DNA from: a bacterium
Lineage (GTDB): Bacteria > Spirochaetota > Spirochaetia > JABEVK01
Direction: 5' to 3'
DNA length: 30,980 nucleotides
NCBI GenBank assembly: GCA_021782055.1
Contig: JAJXVP010000017.1
Location: 1 to 30,980, forward strand
Shown here: positions 15,556-23,576 of the stretch, in pieces
Position numbering within the stretch: the stretch's first letter is position 1
How the letters are laid out: every line of letters begins with the position of its first letter
Notes under the pieces: generated by a model
What the model saw: only the letters and a program-made list of their open reading frames with translations
What the model was told of the DNA's origin: nothing
Databases searched by the model: none
Made by a program: the position numbers and the translations under genes

Positions 15556-16343
15556 GAAGGGTTTCCCGCCTCTGCCGCCTTCTTTTTGGCTAAAACCGTT
15601 TTTCGAAACAGGTAGTCCTCTAGGATAGACAGCAGTTCATTCGAAAACTCTAACGCCAAGCTTCCTTTTGTGGCAATTTTTCCCGCTATCGTCACCGCCC
15701 CACTGCGAAAATAGACTTTGAGCTGTAAATCCTTGGCTTCATCCGGGTTCTCTTGAGCTTCGGGTAATACAAATTCTGCGACCTTGGTACTTAAGGTTTT
15801 CAAGGTAACTTTCCAACGCCGTTCGCCTTGCAACAGCTCGGCATAGTGGTTGTAGCCCAAAAGGGAGGACTGTTCTTCATCTAGCACAATCACGGTATCC
15901 CACTTCTCGTAGGCCTCTAAACGCAACTCTTGTTCTTCCCAAAATTGTCCCAAAATTTGCACAAGTTCGGCCGGAGCCGTTGTAAACTTTACCTGTAACC
16001 AGCAGACATTTTTTCGTTCGGGGAGCGGGGTTATGGCTTGAAGATGAACTTTAATATGAAAGCGAGCAGTGTCTTTTTGCTCCGGATTTTCAAAAACGAG
16101 CACCAAAGTGTTGACTGAGGCTAAAAACCGAGAAAAAAGGGTAACTTCCGAGGTGGTCAAAACCCCCAGAAGTTGGGCTCCCTGCAGACCTAAAAGACCG
16201 GGTACCACCGTCAGGTTGTATTCCCCGAGCTTCAGCAGGGTTTGATTGGTCAACAACCGTGTACGCCGCTGAAAATAAGGGTCAACTTTAACTTGACGAT
16301 CGGCGAACTTCGCCTGGAGCTGCTGAACGTCGTATACCTGCAT
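15552..16343 (-). CDS. PilZN3/PilZ-like protein, c-di-GMP motifs degenerate
   Basis: A 263-residue cytosolic protein. The segment about 75-135 (a beta-strand, an HIKVHLQAITPLP strand, WLQVKFTTAPAELVQILGQF) matches my memory of the N-terminal PilZN3-type domain found in spirochaetal PilZ proteins. The following part (about 145-245) aligns with the PilZ barrel in position. In canonical PilZ, c-di-GMP is bound by RxxxR and (D/N)xSxxG; here the equivalents look like EKWDTVIV and KTLSTKVAEF, so both arginines, the Asp and the Gly appear lost. This suggests a non-binding or altered PilZ. TATATT sits 6 nt before ATG; a GGAG-like run is 15 nt upstream, too far for initiation. It is coupled to the MBL gene. 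Confidence 0.5.
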   Translation of the reverse strand: MQVYDVQQLQAKFADRQVKVDPYFQRRTRLLTNQTLLKLGEYNLTVVPGLLGLQGAQLLGVLTTSEVTLFSRFLASVNTLVLVFENPEQKDTARFHIKVHLQAITPLPERKNVCWLQVKFTTAPAELVQILGQFWEEQELRLEAYEKWDTVIVLDEEQSSLLGYNHYAELLQGERRWKVTLKTLSTKVAEFVLPEAQENPDEAKDLQLKVYFRSGAVTIAGKIATKGSLALEFSNELLSILEDYLFRKTVLAKKKAAEAGNPS

Positions 16344-16349
16344 AAGCTT

Positions 16350-16355
16350 AATATA
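16350..16355 (-). promoter_or_regulatory. -10 hexamer 6 nt before the PilZ-like gene start
   Basis: Minus-strand TATATT (5 of 6), then AAGCTT, then ATG 16343. The -35 is weak. Divergent to another 6-nt case at 16389, within a 57-bp intergenic gap. Confidence 0.45.
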
Positions 16356-16365
16356 ATCTCTCCTC

Positions 16366-16394
16366 TTGCGCTCCGCTAGACTCCCCTTTAGAGT
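16366..16394 (+). promoter_or_regulatory. promoter with -10 6 nt before ATG 16401
   Basis: TTGCGC (16366-16371), 17-nt spacer, TAGAGT (16389-16394), then GAGCGT and ATG. Both elements match at 4 of 6. Predicts a leaderless transcript for the membrane pseudo-hydrolase. Confidence 0.45.
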
Positions 16395-16400
16395 GAGCGT

Positions 16401-17813
16401 ATGCGATTATGGGAAACCGCTTTCTTACTTAGCCTGTTGGCCTATCATCTGGCCCTTTTGGCTCCGCGGCGCCGTAGAGCTCCGGCCTGGAACTGGCTGG
16501 CCCCGTTAGCCGGCTTGCTAGCCCTGGTTTCGGCATTGGTGGAAGGCCTACGCTGGACAGATATGCCCGCATGGGGACTTTTGATTCTCGACCTCCTGGT
16601 TTTGATGTTTACCTTTAAAACGTTGAAAGGTCGGCCGCTCCGCAAAGGTTTTTGGTTTGGCTTGCGCTCTGTGTTTCGGTACCTCTTTGTTTTGGCCTCA
16701 CTTCTGATGGTTTTAGCCATAGTCTCGTTGTCGTTTTGGTTTCCGCTCCCCGCTAACAGTTGGTCGGGCCCCTTTAAAACGGCGTTACGAATTGAAAACC
16801 TCCCGCCTTCTCACGCCGAGCCCTCAGCTCAGAAGCAAGTCTTACTTTGGTACCCGGCAGCAGGCTCCTATACCCCCGGGATTCGACCTTTGCAGACTCG
16901 CGCCGCCTGGGTCACCCTTCAAGAGAAGGGTGGTCCCCCGCCTTTTCTGGATTCTCATTGGGCCTTGTTACCAGCAGGACAGCCTGCGCATTTTATTCAG
17001 GGCGGCAAGCTCGCCGGTCAAGAGAGCCAATACCCGGTTCTTCTTCTCATCCCGCCCAAAAAGACTTTTGCTTGGGAATATGAATACCTAGCCGAGGATT
17101 TGGCCTCCCAGGGCTTTGTAGTGGCCGCACTTACGACGCCCCTGAGTGCGCCCGCCGATAAAACGGTCTTTCAAGATTTTGCCGCTTTTGTCCGGTCTTT
17201 TGCCTGGGGTCCCACCTTTTGGAATTCGTTTTGGTATCTTGAGCAACAGCAGTCCCAAGCCCTCAATCGCAACGTCATCGCTGAAGCAGTCCATCTAAAA
17301 ACGCTTTTAACACAGATGGACGAAACGCCGGGAAATTTGCTTTTTCATGGGCTGGATTTATCGAAGGTTGCCCTTTGGAACCTGGGAGCACCACCACTCG
17401 ATATGTCCACTTTGGCCGCCCAAGGCTTTAAGGTTGTCGTTACACCCTGCGCCCGCCATACCGGGGACATGACTATTCTCCAGGTACCCTACTCCGGCGA
17501 AACTTTTGCACCGGGAGAGGGGCCTGCTGTATGGTCGCTCAAGATTCGCGGATTGCACCCCGCCGATTTAACCGACATGGCGTTTCTTAAGCCGTATTTG
17601 GCCTTTTGGAACCTGAAGGGACGCTTCGACGCTCATCCCCAGCTCTTATTCCGGGCGTATACAGGCGATTTCCTTATGCGAGCCTTTTACCCCGCTGGGC
17701 ATTCATTCACCGAGGGCTTACCTCTTATGGACGATGTCACAGTGACTCATAATTTCCCGGCAGGAAGTAAATCATCCCAGACCAACCCCTCCCCGTCGGC
17801 GACCGGGCGTTGA
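16401..17813 (+). CDS. membrane-anchored alpha/beta-hydrolase-like protein lacking the nucleophile
   Basis: A 470-residue protein. Four hydrophobic helices (about 5-20, 31-50, 56-74, 92-116) are followed by an extracytoplasmic or cytosolic alpha/beta-hydrolase-like domain (about 140-440) resembling the PAF-acetylhydrolase/dienelactone hydrolase group: YPVLLLIP strand, then EYEYLAEDLASQGFVVAAL, then LDLSKVALW at the nucleophile-elbow strand. Family members read LDLSRIxVFGHSFGG; here it is LDLSKVALWNLGAPP (319-332), so the GxSxG serine is missing. The strand that normally carries the Asp ends in VVVTPCA, also without Asp. A His remains at 386 (GLHPADL). It is therefore probably a pseudoenzyme. 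The 3' end overlaps the NeuB-family gene by 67 bp. Confidence 0.6.
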   Translation: MRLWETAFLLSLLAYHLALLAPRRRRAPAWNWLAPLAGLLALVSALVEGLRWTDMPAWGLLILDLLVLMFTFKTLKGRPLRKGFWFGLRSVFRYLFVLASLLMVLAIVSLSFWFPLPANSWSGPFKTALRIENLPPSHAEPSAQKQVLLWYPAAGSYTPGIRPLQTRAAWVTLQEKGGPPPFLDSHWALLPAGQPAHFIQGGKLAGQESQYPVLLLIPPKKTFAWEYEYLAEDLASQGFVVAALTTPLSAPADKTVFQDFAAFVRSFAWGPTFWNSFWYLEQQQSQALNRNVIAEAVHLKTLLTQMDETPGNLLFHGLDLSKVALWNLGAPPLDMSTLAAQGFKVVVTPCARHTGDMTILQVPYSGETFAPGEGPAVWSLKIRGLHPADLTDMAFLKPYLAFWNLKGRFDAHPQLLFRAYTGDFLMRAFYPAGHSFTEGLPLMDDVTVTHNFPAGSKSSQTNPSPSATGR

Positions 17814-18853
17814 AGGGTTCGTCCCAGGACGAGGTTCAAAAACTGCGGGGAAAGTCCCGGTCGTAAAACCTTTTCGGTTCGCAGAACGGCAACATCCTCG
17901 GCAGTCAGCACGTGCCCTGCTTTCAACGCTCGCAAAACGTGCAAACTGCGATTCGTTCGTTCATAATTGGCTTTTTCGCTTTCTGCCAACTGTTTTTTCC
18001 CCGAGCCTAAGACGGCTTGTACCCTAGCACCAAACCTGTCCACAGCCCAAGTTAGCCGTTGGGACTCGGGAACCTGTTGAACTTCCCGTAGGGTTTGTAC
18101 CATTTGCCGAAACAGAGCCGGGTCCAAGGCGATAGGGTCATCCAGGCCAGGGTCGGAACGGTCAAGGCAGAGGTGCTTCTCAACTAAACGCGCACCCACC
18201 GCAGCGGCAACTCCCGGCACCAAGTCGGGGTCCATAGAATGGTCAGACACCCCAACTGGGCAACCAAACAATACGGAAAGAGGCTGTAAAACCTTTAAGT
18301 TATAATCTTCGGGCGGGGCCGGGTACGCGGTGACGCAGTGCAAGAGCGCCTTTTGACCCGAAAGGACAGCAAACGCCGCTTCGATATCGGCTAGATAGCT
18401 CACCCCCGAAGAAAGCACCAAGGGTCGTTGATAAGAGTCTAGCTCTCGTAAAAGAGGAAAATGGTTCAGCTCGGGCGAAGCCACCTTGAACCAACTCGCT
18501 CCGATTCGATTGAGCAATTGAGCACTTTTCACCCCAAAAGGGGACGCTAAAAAAACCAAACCTGCTTTTTCGGTCTGTTCGCGGCAAAAGGCATAAAACG
18601 CCTCGTCTTGTTCAACGTCTTTAAAACGATCGTAAAGCCTGACCTTTCCCCCCGGCAGAGGAACGTCTCCGGTTAAGGGGTGGATGATTTCGTCGGCGAA
18701 GACCACTTGAAACTTGACACAATCCGCTCCCGCTTCGGCGGCAGCGGCAATCAGCTCCCGAGCCAAACTCCTATCACCTTGATGGGAAGTTCCCACCTCC
18801 GCAATGACAAAAACCCCCTGTGAAGAGGAAAAAACGTCCTGAAAGTCCTTCAT
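17747..18853 (-). CDS. N-acetylneuraminate synthase family protein (NeuB-like)
   Basis: A 368-residue cytosolic enzyme. The NeuB TIM barrel (about 12-280) shows AEVGTSHQGD (19-28), VKFQ (47-50), a Ser-Ser-Gly segment, HCVTAYPAP, GVSDHS and EKHLCLD. A C-terminal SAF (antifreeze-like) domain covers about 300-368. Family members condense phosphoenolpyruvate with an N-acetylated hexose to make nonulosonic acids such as sialic, legionaminic or pseudaminic acid. The exact sugar cannot be read. No other nonulosonic-acid genes are visible here. Such sugars often decorate flagellins in spirochaetes, but that is inference. The start has no Shine-Dalgarno; GAAAAT is 6 nt upstream. It is divergent from the small gene at 18933 across an inverted repeat. 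Confidence 0.9.
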   Translation of the reverse strand: MKDFQDVFSSSQGVFVIAEVGTSHQGDRSLARELIAAAAEAGADCVKFQVVFADEIIHPLTGDVPLPGGKVRLYDRFKDVEQDEAFYAFCREQTEKAGLVFLASPFGVKSAQLLNRIGASWFKVASPELNHFPLLRELDSYQRPLVLSSGVSYLADIEAAFAVLSGQKALLHCVTAYPAPPEDYNLKVLQPLSVLFGCPVGVSDHSMDPDLVPGVAAAVGARLVEKHLCLDRSDPGLDDPIALDPALFRQMVQTLREVQQVPESQRLTWAVDRFGARVQAVLGSGKKQLAESEKANYERTNRSLHVLRALKAGHVLTAEDVAVLRTEKVLRPGLSPQFLNLVLGRTLQRPVADGEGLVWDDLLPAGKL

Positions 18854-18859
18854 ACGGAT

Positions 18860-18865
18860 ATTTTC
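18860..18865 (-). promoter_or_regulatory. -10-like hexamer 6 nt before the neuB-like start
   Basis: Minus-strand GAAAAT (4 of 6), then ATCCGT, then ATG 18853. TTGAAC lies 19 nt further upstream. Weaker than the other members of the series. Confidence 0.3.
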
Positions 18866-18875
18866 GGCATTTCTC

Positions 18876-18902
18876 TATCGACAAGTTCAAAGGATGTCGA
18901 TA
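18876..18902. promoter_or_regulatory. inverted-repeat operator candidate
   Basis: Perfect arms TATCGACA (18876-18883) and TGTCGATA (18895-18902), 11-bp spacer, centre spacing 19 bp. It overlaps both the -35 and the -10 of the plus-strand promoter and sits between two divergent genes, as expected for a dimeric repressor site. Confidence 0.5.
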
Positions 18903-18906
18903 AAAT
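18878..18906 (+). promoter_or_regulatory. strong promoter for the gene at 18933
   Basis: TCGACA (18878-18883), 17-nt spacer, TAAAAT (18901-18906): each matches consensus at 5 of 6. Transcription would start near 18913, so the earlier in-frame ATG at 18894 cannot be used. Confidence 0.65.
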
Positions 18907-18932
18907 TACAGAAACTTGTGGGAGGAGATGCC

Positions 18933-19253
18933 ATGACACCTTTGATTTGTGATTTTACGGGCGAGGTGATTGTTGCGGCGGCGGACCCCCAAAACGGTCC
19001 CCAGCTTGACCGGGACTATTTTGTGGCCTACAACCGCGTCTTGAGCGTGAAAGGCAAAGAAAAACTCGATGCCATTGTTTGGGAATCCATGAAAGCTCGT
19101 GGTTTCGGCAAGTACAACTTCATGGAATACAAACGAGTCTTTAAGGCTGCCGTTGAACAGTACTGCAATCGTTCCAAGACGACGTATAACAAGAATTTTC
19201 ACGCCGACAACAAAAACGACTTCCGCTCACCTCAACAATCCTTTTGGCAATAA
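18933..19253 (+). CDS. small conserved protein of unknown function, 106 residues
   Basis: Not recognised. ATG 18933 has a strong GGAGGAG site 7 nt upstream, and the promoter lies over the earlier ATG at 18894, which therefore is not the start. The protein begins MTPLICDFTGEVI and has a Lys/Arg/Tyr-rich second half (GKYNFMEYKRVFKAA, then KTTYNKNF). No signal peptide, no membrane segment and only two cysteines. The basic C-terminal part could bind nucleic acid, but this is only suggested by composition. It is monocistronic, with a strong promoter and terminator, consistent with high expression. Confidence 0.7.
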   Translation: MTPLICDFTGEVIVAAADPQNGPQLDRDYFVAYNRVLSVKGKEKLDAIVWESMKARGFGKYNFMEYKRVFKAAVEQYCNRSKTTYNKNFHADNKNDFRSPQQSFWQ

Positions 19254-19311
19254 TTTCGCGTCTGTCTCTGCAGTTTGTTTCTTTTGTCAGTTACAATCGT
19301 TAGAAATAAAA

Positions 19312-19336
19312 AAAACCGCCCATGGGCGGTTTTTTT
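19312..19336. terminator. bidirectional intrinsic terminator
   Basis: Perfect palindromic stem ACCGCCCATGGGCGGT (19315-19330), with an A-run before and a T-run after. It separates the small gene ending at 19253 from serS ending at 19338 on the other strand. Confidence 0.85.
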
Positions 19337-19337
19337 G

Positions 19338-20621
19338 TTACGCTTTTCTTGGTTTAATCACTTCAAAGCCACAGTAGGGAACCAAAGCGGGCGGAAGGCG
19401 TACCGAGCCATCTTTTTGCTGAAAGTTTTCAAGAATCGCCACAATAGCTCGGCTTACCGCCACGGCAGTTCCATTGAGCATGTGGACAGGGCGATTTCGG
19501 CCAGCCTCATCCTTGTACCGAATTCCTAAGCGCCTGGCTTGAAAGTCAGTACAGTTCGAGGTTGAGGTGATTTCACCCCAATCGCCACCTTCGCCACGGC
19601 CAGGCATCCAGGCCTCGAGGTCATACTTACGATAAGCGGGCGCCCCCAAGTCTCCTGTGCAAGTGTCCACAACCCGGAACGGGATTTGAAGTGAGGTGAA
19701 TAATTCTTCTTCAAGCCCTCGTAGCTCTTCGTGGAGGGCATCAGACTCTTCGGGACGGCAATAAACAAACATCTCAACTTTAGTAAACTGGTGAACCCGG
19801 TACAGTCCTTTCGAGAACTGGCCATGCGCCCCCGCTTCGCGGCGGAAACAGTGCGAAACCCCTGCCATCTTGATGGGACCATGAGACAAATCCAGGATTT
19901 CCTCGGAGTAATAGCCCCCCAAGGTAATTTCGGCCGTGCCCACGAGGCAGGTGCCAGTCCCCTCTAAAGGGTAGATGTTCGATTCTTCGCCTCGAGGGTT
20001 AAACCCTATCCCTGCTAAAACCTCTTCTTTGGCAATATCAGGGGTAATCAGAGGGGTAAAACCCTTCTTGGTTAACAGGTCTAAGGCGTAGCGCACCAGG
20101 CCCAATTCCAAGAACACCCCTTCGTTCTTTAAAAAGTAAAACTTTGTGCCCGAGACCTTCGTTCCAGCTTCAAAATCAATAATGTCGAGGTTTTCGCCCA
20201 ACTGAACGTGATCCAGCGGAGCAAAGTCAAAGGTTGTGGGGATGCCCACCCGCTTAATTTCTAAGTTATCGCCTTCGAGTTTGCCTACCGGAGCGTCGGG
20301 GTGAGCCATGTTGGGAAGGCTCATCATGGCTTTTTTAAAGCTCTCTTCCACCTTCGCTAGCTCTTCTTCGAGGGTGGCAATAGCTTCTTTCAATTGACGG
20401 CCCTCCTCGATCAGAGAAGTTCTTACCTCTGGCTCGAGTTTCCCCTTCATTTTACCGGCATTTTCGTTGCGGGCGGCTCGGCGGGCTTCTAGAGTCTGTA
20501 ACAGTCGTGAGCGTTCCTCGGCTAGCCGAAGCGCTTCATGGGGGTCGGCCGTCATATGGCGATTTTTTACATTCAATAGAACGGCGTCGAGGTTATCCCT
20601 CAGAAAATTCAAGTCAAGCAT
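19338..20621 (-). CDS. serS: serine--tRNA ligase
   Basis: A 427-residue class II aminoacyl-tRNA synthetase of normal length. The N-terminal coiled coil (about 30-100) binds the long arm of tRNA-Ser. The catalytic core has TAEITL (229-234), motif 2 FRREAGAHG (259-267), and motif 3 GTAVAVSRAIVAILEN with Arg391. It charges tRNA-Ser, and where needed tRNA-Sec, with serine. It lies 65 nt downstream of the PtsN-like gene. Its ATG has no clear Shine-Dalgarno, but TTGTCA-17-TAAGAT ends 5 nt before the ATG, so it likely has its own promoter and a leaderless message. Confidence 0.97.
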   Translation of the reverse strand: MLDLNFLRDNLDAVLLNVKNRHMTADPHEALRLAEERSRLLQTLEARRAARNENAGKMKGKLEPEVRTSLIEEGRQLKEAIATLEEELAKVEESFKKAMMSLPNMAHPDAPVGKLEGDNLEIKRVGIPTTFDFAPLDHVQLGENLDIIDFEAGTKVSGTKFYFLKNEGVFLELGLVRYALDLLTKKGFTPLITPDIAKEEVLAGIGFNPRGEESNIYPLEGTGTCLVGTAEITLGGYYSEEILDLSHGPIKMAGVSHCFRREAGAHGQFSKGLYRVHQFTKVEMFVYCRPEESDALHEELRGLEEELFTSLQIPFRVVDTCTGDLGAPAYRKYDLEAWMPGRGEGGDWGEITSTSNCTDFQARRLGIRYKDEAGRNRPVHMLNGTAVAVSRAIVAILENFQQKDGSVRLPPALVPYCGFEVIKPRKA

Positions 20622-20626
20622 AATTC

Positions 20627-20655
20627 ATCTTACCGAGGAGTTCTTAGCCTGACAA
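20627..20655 (-). promoter_or_regulatory. promoter with -10 5 nt before the serS start
   Basis: Minus-strand TTGTCA (plus 20650-20655), 17-nt spacer, TAAGAT (plus 20627-20632), then GAATT and ATG. The -35 is 5 of 6 and the -10 is 4 of 6. The same TTGTCA is used in the tRNA promoter. Confidence 0.5.
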
Positions 20656-20686
20656 GTTCCTGAGGGAATCCGACGAGAAAGGATTT

Positions 20687-21163
20687 TTAACTGAAATAGA
20701 ATTTTGAGAGTTCTTCGAACTCGCTGATGGTCGTGGAAACGTCTTTAGCTGTCTTACACTTCATCAACGCCGGATAAAACTCGGGGTTGGTCATCAATAA
20801 GGCGAGATTCTTTAAAACAAAAAGGTGACCATCAGGGGCGTTGTCGTCCCCCACCAGCATCATGACCACATGGACGGGCTTGCCGTCTAAGCTCTGATAC
20901 TCAATCCCCTTTTGCGAAATCCCGAGAACGCCATAGGTCCGGTTCAAATTCGGAAGATGCGTATGCGGTAAAGCGATATTGCGGGCTATCCCCGTTGTCA
21001 TTTTCTTTTCGCGTTCCCACAAACCCGTCAACAAAGTCTCACGCGACAAAGCCGGCGCTTTATGAACCAAAAAATCGACCAACTCGCGAAAGAGGTCTTC
21101 TTTTGTAGTGCTTTTCAAATCGACAAGAACCCAATCCGGTTTAAAAATCTCGGAAATCAGCAT
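20687..21163 (-). CDS. PTS IIA domain protein (PtsN/fructose type)
   Basis: A 158-residue cytosolic protein. The IIA-fructose/nitrogen fold is clear: KEDLFRELVDFLV near the start, then EREKKMTTGIARNIALPHTHL, where His67 after Pro66 is the phosphorylation site. The protein would accept phosphate from HPr or NPr. It is a single IIA domain with no IIB or IIC partner here, so a regulatory (PtsN-like) role is more likely than sugar transport. It follows the V-ATPase operon by 54 nt, with AGAGGG before the ATG, and may be co-transcribed with it. This position hints at control of ion transport by phosphotransfer, which is inference. Confidence 0.88.
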   Translation of the reverse strand: MLISEIFKPDWVLVDLKSTTKEDLFRELVDFLVHKAPALSRETLLTGLWEREKKMTTGIARNIALPHTHLPNLNRTYGVLGISQKGIEYQSLDGKPVHVVMMLVGDDNAPDGHLFVLKNLALLMTNPEFYPALMKCKTAKDVSTTISEFEELSKFYFS

Positions 21164-21183
21164 TTTGCCCTCTTTATTTGGCC

Positions 21184-21214
21184 GTTAGGGCCAGCCCAGC
21201 AAGCCGGCCCTAAC
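21184..21214 (-). repeat. inverted repeat between atpK and the IIA gene
   Basis: Perfect 9-bp arms GTTAGGGCC (21184-21192) and GGCCCTAAC (21206-21214), 13-nt loop. No T-run follows on the minus strand, so it is not a classic terminator. It may set mRNA stability between the V-ATPase genes and the IIA gene. Confidence 0.55.
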
Positions 21215-21217
21215 CTC

Positions 21218-21694
<477 letters not shown>

Positions 21695-21698
21695 TTAC

Positions 21699-23576
21699 CT
21701 AGTTTTGATTAGATTTTGTCTGCATTCGGAACGGCGAGTAGGAAACTCCTCCCCCCTTAAATCCGATCGCTTTATAGAACTCGACGAACGTGAGCCTGAC
21801 GGGGTGCACGAACGACGCAATTAAAGCCAAACCGAGGTTGATGGCGTGACCCAAAAGGAGTACTACCACCAGAGCCAGCCACAGCACGGGGTTATCGCCC
21901 TTGCCAAGGACCATCAGCCCAATTGTGTTGAAGGACATGGCCAACAGGCCGCCCGCCAACCCCAATGCGAACAAACGCAAGTAGGACAAAAAGTCGCCCA
22001 AGATTTGAGAAAAGAACTCAAAAAGCTCCCAAAGCCCATGCGCTGGGCGCAGGTAAAACTTAACATGATGCTCAACACCGTTGAAAAACAGCACCAGAAC
22101 AAGGCCGACAATTGCTAGAACTTTGGTAACGAGCGGCAGGTTCGGGATAGCGTAAATCCAAGGTCCGATCGGGATTGGTCCCACCATCAGGTGCGGCCCA
22201 TCACCAAAGTAACCCATCTGAAGGATACCTATGGCCGCAAAGACGACCAAACAGGCTGTCCCCAGCGGTTTCAGGGCCCCCTGTATGCCGTTGTTTTTAA
22301 AGCCATTGTAGGACCGAAGCAAATGCCCAATTAGCACCTGAACGATACCCAACAAAATCGGCAACCGCATGGCCTGATCCATGGTACCGAAACTGGCAAA
22401 CGACTTAAGGAAGCTGGGGTAAACAGAGCTGTCGGCCTGAATCCCGAACATGTCTCCTAAAAGAACGCCCCCCAAGATCGTCGTCAGGGACAAGATAATT
22501 CCGAGGCCCGCGATCTTTTTCATGTCGCCCTTGAGAGCAAAAAACGCCGACACGGTAGCTACTAGCATTAAAAACCCATAGCCAACGTCTGCCAGACACA
22601 AACCAACAAACAGGGCGAAGAAAGGTCCCAAAAAGGCCGTCGTATCCGCTTCATGATAGTTGGGCAGGCTGTATACCTTTGTGATGGGTTCAAACAGCGA
22701 CGCCAATTTTCCGTTGCGCATCGCAATCGGAGGCGAATCGGTGTGCGTCGGGTTTTCAATCAAATACGCACAGGTCGACGCCTCCAGAAAGGCTTTAACA
22801 TCGGCTTCGCGTTTGACGGGGAACCACCCTTGCAGTAAAAGGGCCTTGCCGTCAGCCACTTCAACGAGACTATTGTTAGCCAACGCATAGGCCAAGCGAT
22901 CTTGATAGGTCTTAATCCCTTTCGTGATTTCGTCTAAATAACGACCATAAGACAAAAGGGCCTTGCGGCGTTTTTCAATCTCTTCGTGAATGGCCAGTAC
23001 TTTAGCTTTGAGCTGGGTTAACGACCCGGCTAAGAACACCTCTTGACCGACCAGGGCGACAGGTTCCTTTCCTTGCTCAGTCAGAGACACATAGAACACA
23101 TGCGAGGCGTCGCGAGCCACTTCGATGAACGAAGGTTCCTTGGCCACCGCCTCGTACTCTGCGCTCAACGCGGAGGCAAACCGGCAATGCAACCCTGCGG
23201 CTTCAAGAGCCGCCAGCTTTTCGGCGTCGTAGTCGCCCCAAATCTCTTGTAAGGCTACCTCTTTTGCCAGCTTTTCACCCTGTGTACGAAGGTCCTCGAG
23301 CTCGACGTTAGTCTTATCGACCACATCGATCATCGGGTCCAGGTCGTCAAGAGGCTCTTGGTGAAACGTGGTATGCGCTTCATCCGTCAGGGCTTTGATA
23401 AACCCGTGGATCCGTTCCAGCTTGGTAATGTTTTCTTTAAGAAGCAAAACCTCTAACCGCTGGGAGTCCTTGCCGAACTCAATGTGCAAAACACCTAAAT
23501 CTTGCAAGGGGCGCAAAATGACATTACGGTCATCGCTCCGTAACAGAAGCGACAGTTTTTTCATCTTCTCGATCAT
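21699..23576 (-). CDS. atpI: V-type ATPase subunit I (a-subunit)
   Basis: A 625-residue protein. The N-terminal half (about 1-310) is a soluble, coiled-coil-rich stalk-like part. The C-terminal half holds about seven or eight membrane helices. The essential helix carries SYLRLFALGLAGG, with Arg534 facing the K ring, and a second conserved Arg594 is in VHPVRLTFVEFY. This subunit forms the ion half-channels. It overlaps the D gene by 4 bp, so translation is coupled. Confidence 0.95.
   Translation of the reverse strand: MIEKMKKLSLLLRSDDRNVILRPLQDLGVLHIEFGKDSQRLEVLLLKENITKLERIHGFIKALTDEAHTTFHQEPLDDLDPMIDVVDKTNVELEDLRTQGEKLAKEVALQEIWGDYDAEKLAALEAAGLHCRFASALSAEYEAVAKEPSFIEVARDASHVFYVSLTEQGKEPVALVGQEVFLAGSLTQLKAKVLAIHEEIEKRRKALLSYGRYLDEITKGIKTYQDRLAYALANNSLVEVADGKALLLQGWFPVKREADVKAFLEASTCAYLIENPTHTDSPPIAMRNGKLASLFEPITKVYSLPNYHEADTTAFLGPFFALFVGLCLADVGYGFLMLVATVSAFFALKGDMKKIAGLGIILSLTTILGGVLLGDMFGIQADSSVYPSFLKSFASFGTMDQAMRLPILLGIVQVLIGHLLRSYNGFKNNGIQGALKPLGTACLVVFAAIGILQMGYFGDGPHLMVGPIPIGPWIYAIPNLPLVTKVLAIVGLVLVLFFNGVEHHVKFYLRPAHGLWELFEFFSQILGDFLSYLRLFALGLAGGLLAMSFNTIGLMVLGKGDNPVLWLALVVVLLLGHAINLGLALIASFVHPVRLTFVEFYKAIGFKGGGVSYSPFRMQTKSNQN

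Noticed and set aside
18894..18932. ATG 18894 as start of the small protein
   Set aside because: It lies inside the promoter (-10 at 18901-18906), and ATG 18933 has its own strong ribosome site.
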